Below are positions 15,975-24,666 of a stretch of DNA of 64,000 nt, in pieces. Numbering within the stretch: the first letter of the stretch is position 1; each line of letters starts with the position of its first letter. The stretch is from Rhizobium sp. 9140 (GTDB taxonomy: Bacteria; Pseudomonadota; Alphaproteobacteria; Rhizobiales; Rhizobiaceae). The stretch covers positions 3,605,123 through 3,669,122 of the forward strand of contig NZ_FJUR01000001.1 of assembly GCF_900067135.1 (NCBI RefSeq), given 5' to 3'. Position numbers and translations under genes: made by a program. Under the pieces are notes generated by a model, which worked only from the letters and a program-made list of their open reading frames with translations, ran no database searches and was not told the DNA's origin.

Positions 15975-17442
15975 CGACGGATGCCACGCCTTCGAGCTGG
16001 GCGAGCAGCGCGGCCTGCTCGAGGAGCTGAGCCAGATCGTCTACGCCCATCTCCGACGACAGCCGTGCCAGCCGTAGCGTCAGATCGTCATAATCGCGCG
16101 CCTCGGCGAACTCGGTGCGGATCTGTCCGATCATGCTGTCGAACACGCCGGCGCCGGCGGTCTCCAGCTGGTCGGTCAGGTTGGCCACGACACGCTCGCT
16201 GTTGGAACGTGCCGGCGGGTCTGCGAAATCCAGATTATCGAGCGCGCCCTTGGCCGCAACGCCGGGCTTGCCCGGTTTGGTCTCCGGCGCCGGCTTCTCA
16301 ATCCATTCGCCGCCATAGGTGTCGTCGATGTACTGCGGGTCCTTCGGACGATAGCCCATCTTGTAGATCGTCTCGTCGCGCTTGATCTTCTCGTTGAGAT
16401 CCTCGGCCTCGGCGAAATCGCGCCAGACGTCGGGGATGCCGGCGCCGGGAAAGTTCAGCTCGACGATCCACCGGGCGATGGTGTCCTTGATGGTGGCGGA
16501 GATCAGATCGGCATCCGCCTTGGCGATCGCAACGCGCACCTCGTTGTGGACTTCGCCGAGCGATCGCGCGCCGCGCTCGCCGGAGTTCGTGGTCAACGTC
16601 TCACCGAGCACCGCCTCGCTCATAAGTTCGTCGAGGTATCGGTTCAGCTTCTCAAACACGTCGCCGCCGCCGGCCTTCGCCTCCAGCAGCTCTACGATGA
16701 CGTTTTCCGGTACCGCAATGCCGGTGTCGTTCGCCAGCTGCCGGATCGCGGCCAGCATCTCGTCCTGGCGTTGCTTGTCGTAGCCACCGGGATACGTGAT
16801 CTTCGTCGTCGGCGTGCCGTGTTTCTCGACGGCGCGCAGCCACTGTGCCAGTGCGTTGCGCTTCATCCATGCGGGCCAGTAGAGGACTTGCCCTATGCCG
16901 ACGCCATATGGATCGTCTTCATCGTCGTCGATCGAATGCCTGTGAACCACGAACTTCCGATCGGGAACCGGCACACCCTCGATCATGGCAGCGCGCGTCA
17001 GGAGCCGGAGTTTGCCGTCCATGTCGAACCGGAACCGGCGCTGCTTCTTGACCTTAACGGCCTGTAGCGTCCAGACGCCGGCGACATTGGCCCAGAGAAC
17101 CTCGGCAACGGAGAAGCCCTTCAGGACGGCGCCCAGCATGCCGCGTGTCAGCTTGTCGAAGTCGATCGCCTTCAGCTGGCGCTTGACTTCCTCGGCCGCG
17201 CGCTTGTCGAGATCGCTTTCCGATGCCTCGAAGACACTCCATTCGCGGCTGACCACTTCCAGCTTTCGCTTTTGCAGGATGGCGAAGGCATGCGGATCGC
17301 GCCGGATCTCGTCATAGAGCTGATGGCTCTTGCCAAGGCCACGCGTGCGCAGGATCTCGTCTGTCGGCTGCATGACGCCGGCGAACTCCGGGACGAACGG
17401 GTCCGTCCGGATCGTTGCGATCTCCATGGTGGTTTCAGCCAT
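15964..17442 (-). CDS. Portal protein, DUF935 (Mu gp29-like), copy A
   Basis: 492 aa. The DUF935 pattern is clear: DPHAFAILQKRKLEVVSREW near residue 50, GFSVAEVLW near 110, KFVVHRHS, YPGGYDKQ and a SEAVLGETLTTNSGERGARSLGEVHNEV block that is diagnostic of this portal family (parts split here). The dodecameric portal is the DNA gate of the capsid and docks the terminase. Its start lies 1 nt past the terminase stop, and its end overlaps the minor head gene. Confidence 0.92.
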   Translation of the reverse strand: MAETTMEIATIRTDPFVPEFAGVMQPTDEILRTRGLGKSHQLYDEIRRDPHAFAILQKRKLEVVSREWSVFEASESDLDKRAAEEVKRQLKAIDFDKLTRGMLGAVLKGFSVAEVLWANVAGVWTLQAVKVKKQRRFRFDMDGKLRLLTRAAMIEGVPVPDRKFVVHRHSIDDDEDDPYGVGIGQVLYWPAWMKRNALAQWLRAVEKHGTPTTKITYPGGYDKQRQDEMLAAIRQLANDTGIAVPENVIVELLEAKAGGGDVFEKLNRYLDELMSEAVLGETLTTNSGERGARSLGEVHNEVRVAIAKADADLISATIKDTIARWIVELNFPGAGIPDVWRDFAEAEDLNEKIKRDETIYKMGYRPKDPQYIDDTYGGEWIEKPAPETKPGKPGVAAKGALDNLDFADPPARSNSERVVANLTDQLETAGAGVFDSMIGQIRTEFAEARDYDDLTLRLARLSSEMGVDDLAQLLEQAALLAQLEGVASVDGR

Positions 17443-17443
17443 C

Positions 17444-19069
17444 TCAGTACCCCGTAAATGCGGAAAGATCGGATCGGGCGGCTACGGCGCCGTAAGCTCC
17501 GGTCGCGTCCGTGAACTGGCCGGCTGTCGGACGGTCATCCCCTGTCACGCCGGCGCCAACTTCGCCGCCTTCCTGCTCACTGGCATAAACTGCCAACGCT
17601 CCGGCGACGGCACTGTCGCCATGGCGCGCGAAACCGTCTGCCCCTTGCGTGCGAGCATCGTCCGGCACCTTGGCAATGCCCTTGGTCATCTTCAGCAGAC
17701 GGTAATCGCCGAGCACGTCGTCATCGAGCGGCAGCTCAAACGTGCCGTCTTCGAAGCCGGCTTTCAGCTTCGGCATGTTGAGCATGTACCATTGCTGCGA
17801 GAGCTTGATCTCCGAGACGAACGACGCGCCGAACGCCTGCCGTGCCGCCTCGGCATGCGCCGCACCGTTGCCGGTAGCGTCAAAAGCCGCGTGGAAGAAG
17901 CGCGGCAAATGCTTTCGCAGGAAGAGGATGATCTGGCGCTGGCTCTCGAACGGCACGTTGCGCAGCTCGAGGAGGAACGGCGTGCGCAGGCTGGTGTCGA
18001 GACGCACCTGAAACGGATGGATCACGGACAAGTCGCCCGATCGGCCGAAGTCCTGGCCGAAGCCGGACCGCATCGTCGGATCGAGACGCTTCAGATGCGG
18101 CAGGAGCTGCTCGGTGCAGAAGTCCGCGATCTCCGCATCTCGAAGCTCTTTCGGCCAATCGACAAAGCCTTCCGGCGACGCCCAGCGAATAACCGGAATG
18201 TCTTCCTTCATCCGCGACATGATCAGTGATCGGGTAAGGAACGCGCCCGACGACATCGATGGGATGCAGAACAGCTCCTCGTCAGCGCCGGCGCCATAGA
18301 ACTTGATGATGTCCTGGCGCCAGTCGGCCTCCGCCTCGGCCGACCACGGCTTGCCGGTCACATAGGCGATCCGCTCGTAGAGCCCCTGCTGCAGCGCCGT
18401 GTCGAAATCGATGCGCAGATGCTTGTAGCTCTGCCGGCCGGCAGGGATCTCTTGGATCTGTTCGTTGAAGTGGTTGTCAAAGCCATCATGCGTGGAGCAG
18501 ACGATGACCTGTCCGCCCCACATTAGGAACGCGAGCGCCGCCTTTAGCAGTTCTTCGAGGCTGTCAACGAAGGCCGCTTCGTCGATCATGACGACGCCCT
18601 GCTTACCGCGCAGGGTGCGCGGCGCCGATGACAGGCCGACGATTTCGAAGCCCGACGAGAACTTGATCCGGAATGCCTGAATGGCGCGCTCGCCATCCTT
18701 GTCCGAGTCGTCCCAGATGAATTCCTGCATCTCCAGCGCGGCTTGGCTGAAGGCGCGGGCCCACATGGCGCAGGCGTCGATGAACTCGCGCGTCATCTCC
18801 TGGCTATAGGAGATGTACATGAAGTCCATGCCGCCGGCTTCGCGGGCACGCGCTGCGCGCAGGACGGCATAGGCTGCGCACGCCCATGTCAGGCCGATAC
18901 GGCGCGACTTCTCGACGAAGAGAACGCGGCAGGCCGTTGTCTCGAGGAGGGCGAGCGTCTGCTGCTGGTACGGCAACAGCGCCTTGCGGGCGCCGATCCG
19001 GTTGATGACGGCATCGGTCGAGATGCGGCGCGCCTCGGCCCATTGCTCTTTGCTGATAGGGCCGCTCAT
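17444..19069 (-). CDS. Terminase large subunit (Mu gp28-like), copy A
   Basis: 541 aa. The ATPase domain shows a Walker A-like EKSRRIGLTW (residues 53-62) and Walker B VVMIDEAAF (159-167), with a C-motif-like VICSTH region (VIVCSTHDG). The nuclease domain has GQDFGRSGDLSV and AAFDATGNGAAHAEA, carrying the expected acidic residues. It cuts and pumps phage DNA into the prohead. It overlaps the small subunit gene by 4 nt. The copy B version is cut by the window edge and frame-broken. Confidence 0.93.
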   Translation of the reverse strand: MSGPISKEQWAEARRISTDAVINRIGARKALLPYQQQTLALLETTACRVLFVEKSRRIGLTWACAAYAVLRAARAREAGGMDFMYISYSQEMTREFIDACAMWARAFSQAALEMQEFIWDDSDKDGERAIQAFRIKFSSGFEIVGLSSAPRTLRGKQGVVMIDEAAFVDSLEELLKAALAFLMWGGQVIVCSTHDGFDNHFNEQIQEIPAGRQSYKHLRIDFDTALQQGLYERIAYVTGKPWSAEAEADWRQDIIKFYGAGADEELFCIPSMSSGAFLTRSLIMSRMKEDIPVIRWASPEGFVDWPKELRDAEIADFCTEQLLPHLKRLDPTMRSGFGQDFGRSGDLSVIHPFQVRLDTSLRTPFLLELRNVPFESQRQIILFLRKHLPRFFHAAFDATGNGAAHAEAARQAFGASFVSEIKLSQQWYMLNMPKLKAGFEDGTFELPLDDDVLGDYRLLKMTKGIAKVPDDARTQGADGFARHGDSAVAGALAVYASEQEGGEVGAGVTGDDRPTAGQFTDATGAYGAVAARSDLSAFTGY

Positions 19070-19647
19070 TTCGTCCCCACGCCAAGAATCTGATCAAGGA
19101 TCTCACTGGCCGTTTCGTCAGACAGGCCCTTCGAGCGCTGGACGAGTTTGACGGCTTCCTCAGCCTTGGAGGCAAAATCGGCCTCGACCTTCTGGCGCCT
19201 GGCTGTCGAGACGCCCTGCGCTTGGCTGGCAGCGCGCAGCGCATTCGCCAGCGCCATGGCGCCCTTCGGATCGAGGCCCGCCTCGCCGGCATTGGTCAGC
19301 AGTTCGAAGATCAGCGTCTTGATCGCTTCGGCCGCAATCAGCGTCAGATCGTCGGAGGATTTCGCATCCCACTTCTCGGCAATCGTCGCAGCGATCTCGC
19401 GCGTCTGATTGAGCCGGTTGGAGAGCGTGGCAAGCTTGATCGAATAGCGATTGAAGGCCGAGAACGACGGGATCGTGAACTCCAGCTCGCCGCGATGCTC
19501 CCGCTTCAGGGCCTCCAGCTCGGCGAAGAAGTCCTGATAGATATCGATCTGCGTCCGGTCACGGTCCTGCAGATCGGCCGCTGCCTTTGCAACGATCGAT
19601 GCGCACTCTTCCGGCAGAAGCTCGATACCGGAGAGCCGACTACGCAT
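19066..19647 (-). CDS. Small terminase-type protein, DUF3486 (Mu gp27-like), copy A
   Basis: 193 aa from the ATG at 19,647, which lies inside the preceding gene's end; a GTG ten codons upstream is also possible. The protein has the DUF3486 pattern: SRLSGIELLPEECASIV at the N-terminus, IPSFSAFNRYSIKL, then a helical coiled-coil half ending near the terminase start. In Mu this gene sits directly before the large terminase and is believed to be the DNA-recognition subunit. Confidence 0.85.
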   Translation of the reverse strand: MRSRLSGIELLPEECASIVAKAAADLQDRDRTQIDIYQDFFAELEALKREHRGELEFTIPSFSAFNRYSIKLATLSNRLNQTREIAATIAEKWDAKSSDDLTLIAAEAIKTLIFELLTNAGEAGLDPKGAMALANALRAASQAQGVSTARRQKVEADFASKAEEAVKLVQRSKGLSDETASEILDQILGVGTK

Positions 19648-19981
19648 GCGAGCTACCGGCCGGCGGGATGACGGCACGTGACGGACGCTTCACGCCCTCG
19701 ATGATCGTCTCACGAAGAAGGTGGCGCCAGCCGAGATCGGTCAGCGTCCCGATCTTGACCGAGCCGGCATCAACGATCGTGATGGCGCCCATCATGCGGA
19801 GATAATCCATCTCGCCGTGGATCCACGACCGAGGCTGGCGGATGACGAACGTCTGCAACACAAGTTCAATCGTGCTGCTCGACAGGCTCTCATTTACCTG
19901 TTCGGAGAGGGCTCGCAATATAATGAGACGCGCATCTTCGCGCATGACTTTGTCGTAGTCGACTCCGATCGGGATCATCAA
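19640..19981 (-). CDS. Mu gp26-like protein (VpaChn25_0724 type)
   Basis: 113 aa with a winged-helix-like look: DARLIILRALSEQVNESLSS, then TIELVLQTF, a WIHGEMDYLRMMGAITI helix and a LTDLGWRHL strand. Proteins of this family occupy the same slot between gp25 and gp27 in Mu-like phages. The fold suggests DNA binding, possibly in packaging, but no function is established that I know of. It overlaps neighbours on both sides. Confidence 0.75.
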   Translation of the reverse strand: MMIPIGVDYDKVMREDARLIILRALSEQVNESLSSSTIELVLQTFVIRQPRSWIHGEMDYLRMMGAITIVDAGSVKIGTLTDLGWRHLLRETIIEGVKRPSRAVIPPAGSSHA

Positions 19982-20367
19982 CTGGCCTTCTTCATCTGAT
20001 CAATCAACACGTCGTTCAGCCGCTCGCCGATCGCCTGGATCGGCTTCAGCTTTTCGTCCATCGACGAAAATCGTCCTTCCAGCACCGCATCCTGCTTATC
20101 CAGCCGGCTGACGATGGTCATCATCGTCATCTCCATGCGGTGCGTCGTTTCCTTGTCGGGAATGTGCTTCATGTCGTTCTCGATCGCCTGGATGCGTCGA
20201 TCGTGCTCGATCAGTTTGGCCTCGACTTTGTCGGCCCGTTGCTCGAGCTTTTTTTCTCCGGACGAGAGCAAATTCTTGATCAGGATGATGAAGTTGACGA
20301 TCGCCATAATGACGACGATCCACGACATGAGCGGGGCAAGATCGAGAGCAACATTTGATGCGTTCAC
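19978..20367 (-). CDS. DUF2730 membrane-anchored coiled coil (Mu gp25-like)
   Basis: 129 aa. One transmembrane helix near the N-terminus (WIVVIMAIVNFIILI, residues about 16-31) is followed by a long charged coiled coil (KKLEQRADKVEAKLIEHD). This is the DUF2730 pattern at its usual position upstream of gp26 and gp27. Role unknown; a spanin-like or assembly role has been suggested only by position. Confidence 0.8.
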   Translation of the reverse strand: MNASNVALDLAPLMSWIVVIMAIVNFIILIKNLLSSGEKKLEQRADKVEAKLIEHDRRIQAIENDMKHIPDKETTHRMEMTMMTIVSRLDKQDAVLEGRFSSMDEKLKPIQAIGERLNDVLIDQMKKAS

Positions 20368-20567
20368 CGGTGATACTTCTCTGCTTCAACGAACGTCTGG
20401 CAATCAGTGCACCTGCGGGCGGCTGGATATGCAAGACGGCGTTTTTCGGGGATCGGATGATCGCATGCGATGCAGAGGATCGTTCCGGTCTGCGAGAGCG
20501 CGATGCTTGCAGCTATAACGCCGGCATCGCGCTCCTGTTCAGCTCTTGCCGCAGCAAGCTCAAACAT
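20364..20567 (-). CDS. TraR/DksA-type zinc-finger protein
   Basis: 67 aa from the ATG at 20,567 (MFELAAARAEQERDAG); a GTG at 20,585 is an alternative start. The C-terminus holds a four-cysteine finger, CIAC and CTDC separated by 17 residues, with the helical hairpin before it. Short proteins of this family bind the RNA polymerase secondary channel and shift host transcription, and they occur in this slot in many Mu-like phages. Lies between the holin-like and DUF2730 genes. Confidence 0.8.
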   Translation of the reverse strand: MFELAAARAEQERDAGVIAASIALSQTGTILCIACDHPIPEKRRLAYPAARRCTDCQTFVEAEKYHR

Positions 20568-20577
20568 GGCCTCGGAG

Positions 20578-21099
20578 TTAGTCACGCTGAAGGGGACCCG
20601 GATCGAGAACCACACCTGCCACCGGATGCGAAATCGGCGATCCAGTATAGCCACCGCGCCCCGACGTCCGACGCAACGCTTCCAGCCCCTTATGAACACC
20701 CTTTTCGACTTGCTCCATGACCGTGTCCGGCGTCACGGCACTGCTCACCACCACCTGTAGACGATCGTTCGGAGTTTCCACGGCGCCGGGCAGTGTCGGC
20801 AGGGCGAGAATATGCGGCTCAAGCAGACTGTGAATATCCGGCCGCGACAGTTTGCCGAACCGCTTCAGCGCATCCGGGACCGAGCGCAGCACATAGTCGA
20901 TGGCATCGTCTGCCGATCCGCCCGGCTGGAGCAACAGCTTTGCGCCATTCGCCAAGGCCGACTGGAGCGCGTCCCGGTGCTTGGCTTCGATCTGGATGCC
21001 AGTCCAGCGGTAGAAGACCGCCGAGATGGCGCTCAACAGGGCGATAACGATGAAGTCGAACAGCGGCGGCAGCAGCTGCGTCAGAATAAGCTCTTTCAT
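20578..21099 (-). CDS. Holin-like membrane protein
   Basis: 173 aa with one strong N-terminal transmembrane helix (LFDFIVIALLSAISAVFYRW, residues about 13-32) and a soluble helical remainder that includes GAKLLLQPGGSADDAIDYVL, a pattern seen in the LL-H type holin superfamily. It overlaps the endolysin gene by 4 nt, which supports a lysis role: making the hole, or timing, for release of the endolysin. Confidence 0.65.
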   Translation of the reverse strand: MKELILTQLLPPLFDFIVIALLSAISAVFYRWTGIQIEAKHRDALQSALANGAKLLLQPGGSADDAIDYVLRSVPDALKRFGKLSRPDIHSLLEPHILALPTLPGAVETPNDRLQVVVSSAVTPDTVMEQVEKGVHKGLEALRRTSGRGGYTGSPISHPVAGVVLDPGPLQRD

Positions 21100-21956
21100 G
21101 CGGCGATATCCTCGGCGGGTGTGTAGGGCTGGATCATGGCGAGCGTCTCCCTGCCGACGATGCCATCGACGACAAGGCCACGGGCGCGCTGGAAGGTTTT
21201 CACGGCTGCTTCCGTGCCGGGACCAAAGTCGCCATCGACCGTGAGCAGGTAATGGCCGGCAGCCGCGAGGCCGCGCTGCAACTGATCAACGGCCGGGCCC
21301 TTGGACCCGCGCCGCAAGATCGTGACCGCATTTGGCGTGTTCTGGTTTGCCGCGATCAGCTTGACCTGCAGCTCTGTGACAACGGACTTCGCCTTGCCGA
21401 GCTTCAGGCGGCGATCGTCGAGGCCATTGCGGCCTCCGTTCACGACCTTCGTCACCGCGATCAGGTCATCGCGATCGGCGATGTCATTGAGCTTCTTGGT
21501 TGACCAGAAGAAGAACACGGCCCACGCCGCCCATGGGAATTCGGCGACCAGCTCGGGCTGCGCCTCGAAATCGGGGCAGTTCGGCTGAATGTCGCGCATC
21601 CAGATGGTGAAGCGGCGATAGTTGTCGCGTCCGGTGAGCTGCAGCGGGCAGCGACCCTTGAAGCGCTTGCCATCGCCGGCCTTGACGTTGCCGAGATCCT
21701 TTCGGTTTTCGTAGGCCGCACCTGACGCATACTCCTCGAGCGTGCAGAACCCGTCGCATTCATGGGCGACCTGTGCGAGCAGGTGCGCGATGCGCAGGGC
21801 GGAGGTCACCTCGAACCGGATCAGCATTTCAGGGAGGATCGCGGCGAAGCCGGCGATGATGGCCTTCTGCTTCTGCCCGATCAGACCCGTCGAACGCGGC
21901 ACGATGGCGTAAAGCGACGAGGCGTCAACCGAGGAAGCGAGAGTTGGGAGAGGCAT
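21096..21956 (-). CDS. Endolysin: GH19-type lysozyme with peptidoglycan-binding domain
   Basis: 286 aa. Residues about 25-200 match the GH19 (chitinase-like) muramidase family of phages: HLLAQVAHECDGF with the likely catalytic Glu, AYENRKDLGN, GDGKRFKGRCPLQLTGRDNY and the VTKVVNGGRNGL motif. Residues about 210-280 are a PG_binding_1 domain (LQRGLAAAGHY, VDGDFGPGTEAAVKTFQ). No signal peptide is visible, so a holin is needed. It is the first gene after mor and probably the first of the Mor-activated operon. Confidence 0.9.
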   Translation of the reverse strand: MPLPTLASSVDASSLYAIVPRSTGLIGQKQKAIIAGFAAILPEMLIRFEVTSALRIAHLLAQVAHECDGFCTLEEYASGAAYENRKDLGNVKAGDGKRFKGRCPLQLTGRDNYRRFTIWMRDIQPNCPDFEAQPELVAEFPWAAWAVFFFWSTKKLNDIADRDDLIAVTKVVNGGRNGLDDRRLKLGKAKSVVTELQVKLIAANQNTPNAVTILRRGSKGPAVDQLQRGLAAAGHYLLTVDGDFGPGTEAAVKTFQRARGLVVDGIVGRETLAMIQPYTPAEDIAA

Positions 21957-22009
21957 GAAAAGACGTTCCTGTCGGGGGTGCGAATGGGAGCACCGATGGA
22001 ACTGTCTTG

Positions 22010-22052
22010 GATCATTGAAGAGAGTGGGTCATGGGTGCGAAATCGCAGCCCC
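22010..22052 (-). promoter_or_regulatory. Candidate Mor-dependent promoter of the lysis/late operon
   Basis: The 102-nt spacer between mor and the endolysin gene holds a dyad GGGTGCGAAATCGCAGCCC (22,033-22,051) and, about 30 nt downstream on the minus strand, AATGAT as a possible -10. Mor-family activators bind dyads upstream of weak promoters. The match is by layout only. Confidence 0.35.
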
Positions 22053-22058
22053 ACGGAA

Positions 22059-22457
22059 CTAAAGCAGCTTTAACTGCGGGTCAGCCGGCGGTCGTCTGCG
22101 ACGGTGCTCGGCGACGGTGTTCTGCGAGACGCCCAGCGTACGGACGATCTCATTCGTTGAATAGCCCTTCTCGATAAGATCGGCAATGGCGGCGGCGCGG
22201 CGGCGTTTGTCGCCAGCAATCGCCTGCGGGATCTCGATCTTCATAGAGCCATAGGCGGCAGCAATCTTTTCCGCCGCTTCCAGACCGACAACCTGAGCAA
22301 GCCAGTGATCAGCGGTCACCTGTTCTGGAATGTAAACGCGCTCTCCTGGCCGGGCCCGCCCAAGCGCAATCGCCGCTTCCTCACCCGCAACATTAGCGAT
22401 GCGGTTCAGAAGCGGCGTGAGCCAGACGCGGTCAGAGGGATGCTCGCCCGATGTCAT
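22059..22457 (-). CDS. mor: Mor-family transcription activator
   Basis: 132 aa from the ATG at 22,457, which overlaps the preceding stop (ATGA). The C-terminal half is the Mor/C-type helix-turn-helix: RAAAIADLIEKGYSTNEIV then RTLGVSQNTVAEHRRRR. The N-terminal half holds LGRARPGERVYIPEQV and the dimerisation helix region. Mor activates the middle promoter in Mu. Only one activator of this family is present here, directly before the lysis genes, so it probably combines the Mor and C roles. Confidence 0.85.
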   Translation of the reverse strand: MTSGEHPSDRVWLTPLLNRIANVAGEEAAIALGRARPGERVYIPEQVTADHWLAQVVGLEAAEKIAAAYGSMKIEIPQAIAGDKRRRAAAIADLIEKGYSTNEIVRTLGVSQNTVAEHRRRRPPADPQLKLL

Positions 22458-22888
22458 CGTGATGAACCGGCTCCCCAAATGATAGTGACACCAGAGAACA
22501 GACCAAGCGGGTTATGCTGGCACCAGAAGATCGCCATGTTCCCGAGAGCCGTGTTGCTATCGAGATCCGCAGAGACGGCGCCGATGCGATCCGGAGAAAA
22601 GCCGTCATCGATGGCGAACGCCTCCGCATCATCGCGACCGAGCTTGCAGCCGTCGAGTTCGATCATTGTGATGCCGCGCGGCGTGGTCTCGATCAGGATT
22701 GGCAGCACCGAAACACAGATCGGATCGACGGCAAGGAGCTTGCGGCAATATCGTGTCCGCATGCCCTCAAAGAGCTGCACGGCTTCCTCCGGACGCGCAT
22801 GACGCTTCCGGTCGGCGCGAACGGTCTGGTGCTTTTGACGTAGCTCGATCTGCGGTGCAAAGATCTTCTTGAAGCTGTAGGCGACCAT
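22454..22888 (-). CDS. ASCH-like phage protein
   Basis: 144 aa, starting MVAYSFKKIFAPQIE and continuing QKHQTVRADRKRHARPEEAVQL, the pattern of small ASCH/PUA-like proteins found next to gemA in Mu-like phages (RNA or nucleotide binding fold). Both ends overlap neighbours by 4 nt as ATGA, which fixes the start at 22,888. The C-terminal half (residues about 95-144) is less typical of the family. Function is not established. Confidence 0.65.
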   Translation of the reverse strand: MVAYSFKKIFAPQIELRQKHQTVRADRKRHARPEEAVQLFEGMRTRYCRKLLAVDPICVSVLPILIETTPRGITMIELDGCKLGRDDAEAFAIDDGFSPDRIGAVSADLDSNTALGNMAIFWCQHNPLGLFSGVTIIWGAGSSR

Positions 22889-23532
22889 CAGCGTGTCCCC
22901 TTCTTTTCCCGAATGCGTCGGCCGAAGGCGTTCATGACCGTGATCCATTCGTCCGAGGTCAGCGATCGACCGGAAACCTGCTGACCGAGGATGCCTTTCA
23001 CTGCATCCCAGAAGGCGCGAGGGATCTTGGCTTCCACGGCGCCGACCAGAATGACCCACTGTGCCTGGGCAATGCGGTAGCCGTCCGCGCGCTGCCACGG
23101 CTGCAGCGCCGAGTGAACGCTCCAGTCCACGCTGGCCTCGCGGCTGAGCCACTTTTTCAGCGCCTCGATCACCTTGCGGGAGTCTTCGGCGTCCTGAAGC
23201 CATCGCACATGATCGATACCGGTCTGCGCCTTAACAAACGCGATCAGCGCCGCGTCGTCGCGATCGCGGACAACGCCGAGATTGAAGCCAGCGATCCAAA
23301 GCGCCTGCAGCTTTCCGGCGTACCTACCGGATAGCTTCTGTCGGCCGTTCTGGCGACGCTCGATTGGCTTGAAACCAAGCCGGCGAAACTCAGCGATGAC
23401 AGCCTGACGCTCTTCCTCGGTCATGTCCTTTGCCGAGGATTTGCCGGTGATGAGTTTGAGCTTGGCTCGGTAGACATCGTCGTCCAGGCCGAGCTGCTTC
23501 TGCGCAACCTTGATGGCGGCGATCGAACTCAT
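22888..23532 (-). CDS. gemA: GemA-like regulatory protein (DUF1018, Mu gp16)
   Basis: 214 aa from the ATG at 23,532 (MSSIAAIKVAQKQLGLDDD), overlapping the preceding stop. The DUF1018 signature is visible: YRAKLKLITGKSSAKDMTEEE, EFRRLGFKP and a Gly-Lys-rich segment (GRYAGKLQALWIAGFNLG). In Mu, GemA alters host gene expression and DNA supercoiling. It sits two genes before mor, as in Mu. Confidence 0.88.
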   Translation of the reverse strand: MSSIAAIKVAQKQLGLDDDVYRAKLKLITGKSSAKDMTEEERQAVIAEFRRLGFKPIERRQNGRQKLSGRYAGKLQALWIAGFNLGVVRDRDDAALIAFVKAQTGIDHVRWLQDAEDSRKVIEALKKWLSREASVDWSVHSALQPWQRADGYRIAQAQWVILVGAVEAKIPRAFWDAVKGILGQQVSGRSLTSDEWITVMNAFGRRIREKKGTR

Positions 23533-23714
23533 GAGAACTTCTCCCACAATGCCTGGGCGATCACAGTGAGGTTGATGCTCATGAGCTTGTCATCATCGAT
23601 CTTCCTCACGGCCAACGTGCCAAGAGCCGCAGCCGGAAGGATGACGAAACCCTGTTTCTGGTGCTCTTCGACGAGGCACTCGACGATCTCCTCGAGGGTG
23701 CGGAAGTGTCTCAT
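23529..23714 (-). CDS. Small conserved-type phage protein of the middle region
   Basis: 61 aa starting MRHFRTLEEIVECLVEEHQ and ending IAQALWEKFS. Helical and acidic-basic, no recognised motif. The start is set by the ATGA overlap with the gene before it, and the end overlaps gemA the same way, so it belongs to the same translationally coupled run. Function unknown. Confidence 0.6.
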   Translation of the reverse strand: MRHFRTLEEIVECLVEEHQKQGFVILPAAALGTLAVRKIDDDKLMSINLTVIAQALWEKFS

Positions 23715-24400
23715 TCTGTCCACCCCCCGATCAGGAGCTGCTCGGACCGCTCCTGGCCGACACCCCGCGACAGATGCGCATCTGCACCGGCACGCCATCC
23801 GGCACCCTCGGCAGCGTCGAACCGCGATTTGTGCTGCTTCAGCTTGACCGATCGGCTCTCAGGGTATCGGCGGTCCCGCTCCTGTTGCGCGAGAGTGGTC
23901 GCCTGCTCTGAGATCGTTTCGCTGAACAGTTCGAACAGGCGCAGGCGCAGCCGCCGTACAAGCCCGAGCGTAAAGTCGTCCGCTGCCTGCCGCTTCGTCT
24001 TGGCCGATCGGCGCCGGCGATAGAACTCGCCTGTCCGAAACTTCTTCAGCTCGCTGTCGATCACGGTGTTGCACACGTCGAACAGGTAGACCGCGACGTC
24101 CGGCCACGGTTCGGCACCAGTGAACGAAATCTCCCTGCCGTTCGGTGTAGTGCTGGTGATCGCGGCCGTGTTGGTTACAGACGCGATCACCGGCCAGAGC
24201 CGAGCGCGGATAGACGTGGACGCGCTCTTCGTAGGCTTGCCCTTCTCTGTCATCAGCAGCGTGTGCTGATCGAGGCCGTGCTCACGCATGAGGGCTGCAG
24301 CCTTTGACGCGGCTTCAATGGCCTCCGCCTCGGTGCAGCCGCGCGACACCGTCCTATTCAGGAGCGCCTTGATCTTGTTGCGGATCGTATCGTTGGTCAT
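23711..24400 (-). CDS. DUF2786-type protein
   Basis: 229 aa. The N-terminal 45 residues match the DUF2786 pattern (IRNKIKALLNRTVSRGCTE then EAIEAASKAAALMREHGLD), followed by a second domain with YLFDVCNTVIDSELKKFR and FTLGLVRRLRLRLFELF. Such proteins are common in phages and mobile elements but have no settled function. The C-terminus has HKSRFDAAEGAGWRAG, repeated in many relatives. Confidence 0.75.
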   Translation of the reverse strand: MTNDTIRNKIKALLNRTVSRGCTEAEAIEAASKAAALMREHGLDQHTLLMTEKGKPTKSASTSIRARLWPVIASVTNTAAITSTTPNGREISFTGAEPWPDVAVYLFDVCNTVIDSELKKFRTGEFYRRRRSAKTKRQAADDFTLGLVRRLRLRLFELFSETISEQATTLAQQERDRRYPESRSVKLKQHKSRFDAAEGAGWRAGADAHLSRGVGQERSEQLLIGGWTE

Positions 24401-24666
24401 GCTGCCACCTCGTCATTTTCGCGCTCAATCAGGTCGGCCGACTTGAAGAAGATTGGGGTAAAGACCCGAGCGAAGACATGCTCGACAGTCCAGCCGAGGG
24501 CCTGCCGCTCTGCCCACTTCGCCGCACTGGTCGGGTCGCTGGATGGGAATGATGCCTCGATCGCAGCAGCAGCCGTGGCACGGTAGGTGTGCCCGAGAAG
24601 CGAGCCGGCCGCGTTGCACAACGCATAGCCTTGTGAATAGGAGGTTATCGGACGGGGAGCGCTCAT
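24397..24666 (-). CDS. Hypothetical protein
   Basis: 89 aa, starting MSAPRPITSYSQGYALCNAAG. Contains an Ala-rich helix (TYRATAAAAIEASF) and an aromatic segment (VFARVFTPIFF). 4-nt overlaps on both sides show that it is part of the minus-strand run. I do not recognise a family. Confidence 0.55.
   Translation of the reverse strand: MSAPRPITSYSQGYALCNAAGSLLGHTYRATAAAAIEASFPSSDPTSAAKWAERQALGWTVEHVFARVFTPIFFKSADLIERENDEVAA

Noticed and set aside
14136..16385. Long plus-strand open frame (749 codons), with an equivalent at 59,133-61,382
   Set aside because: It lies opposite the minor head and portal genes; its composition is that of an antisense shadow in high-GC DNA and no ribosome site or known domain supports it.
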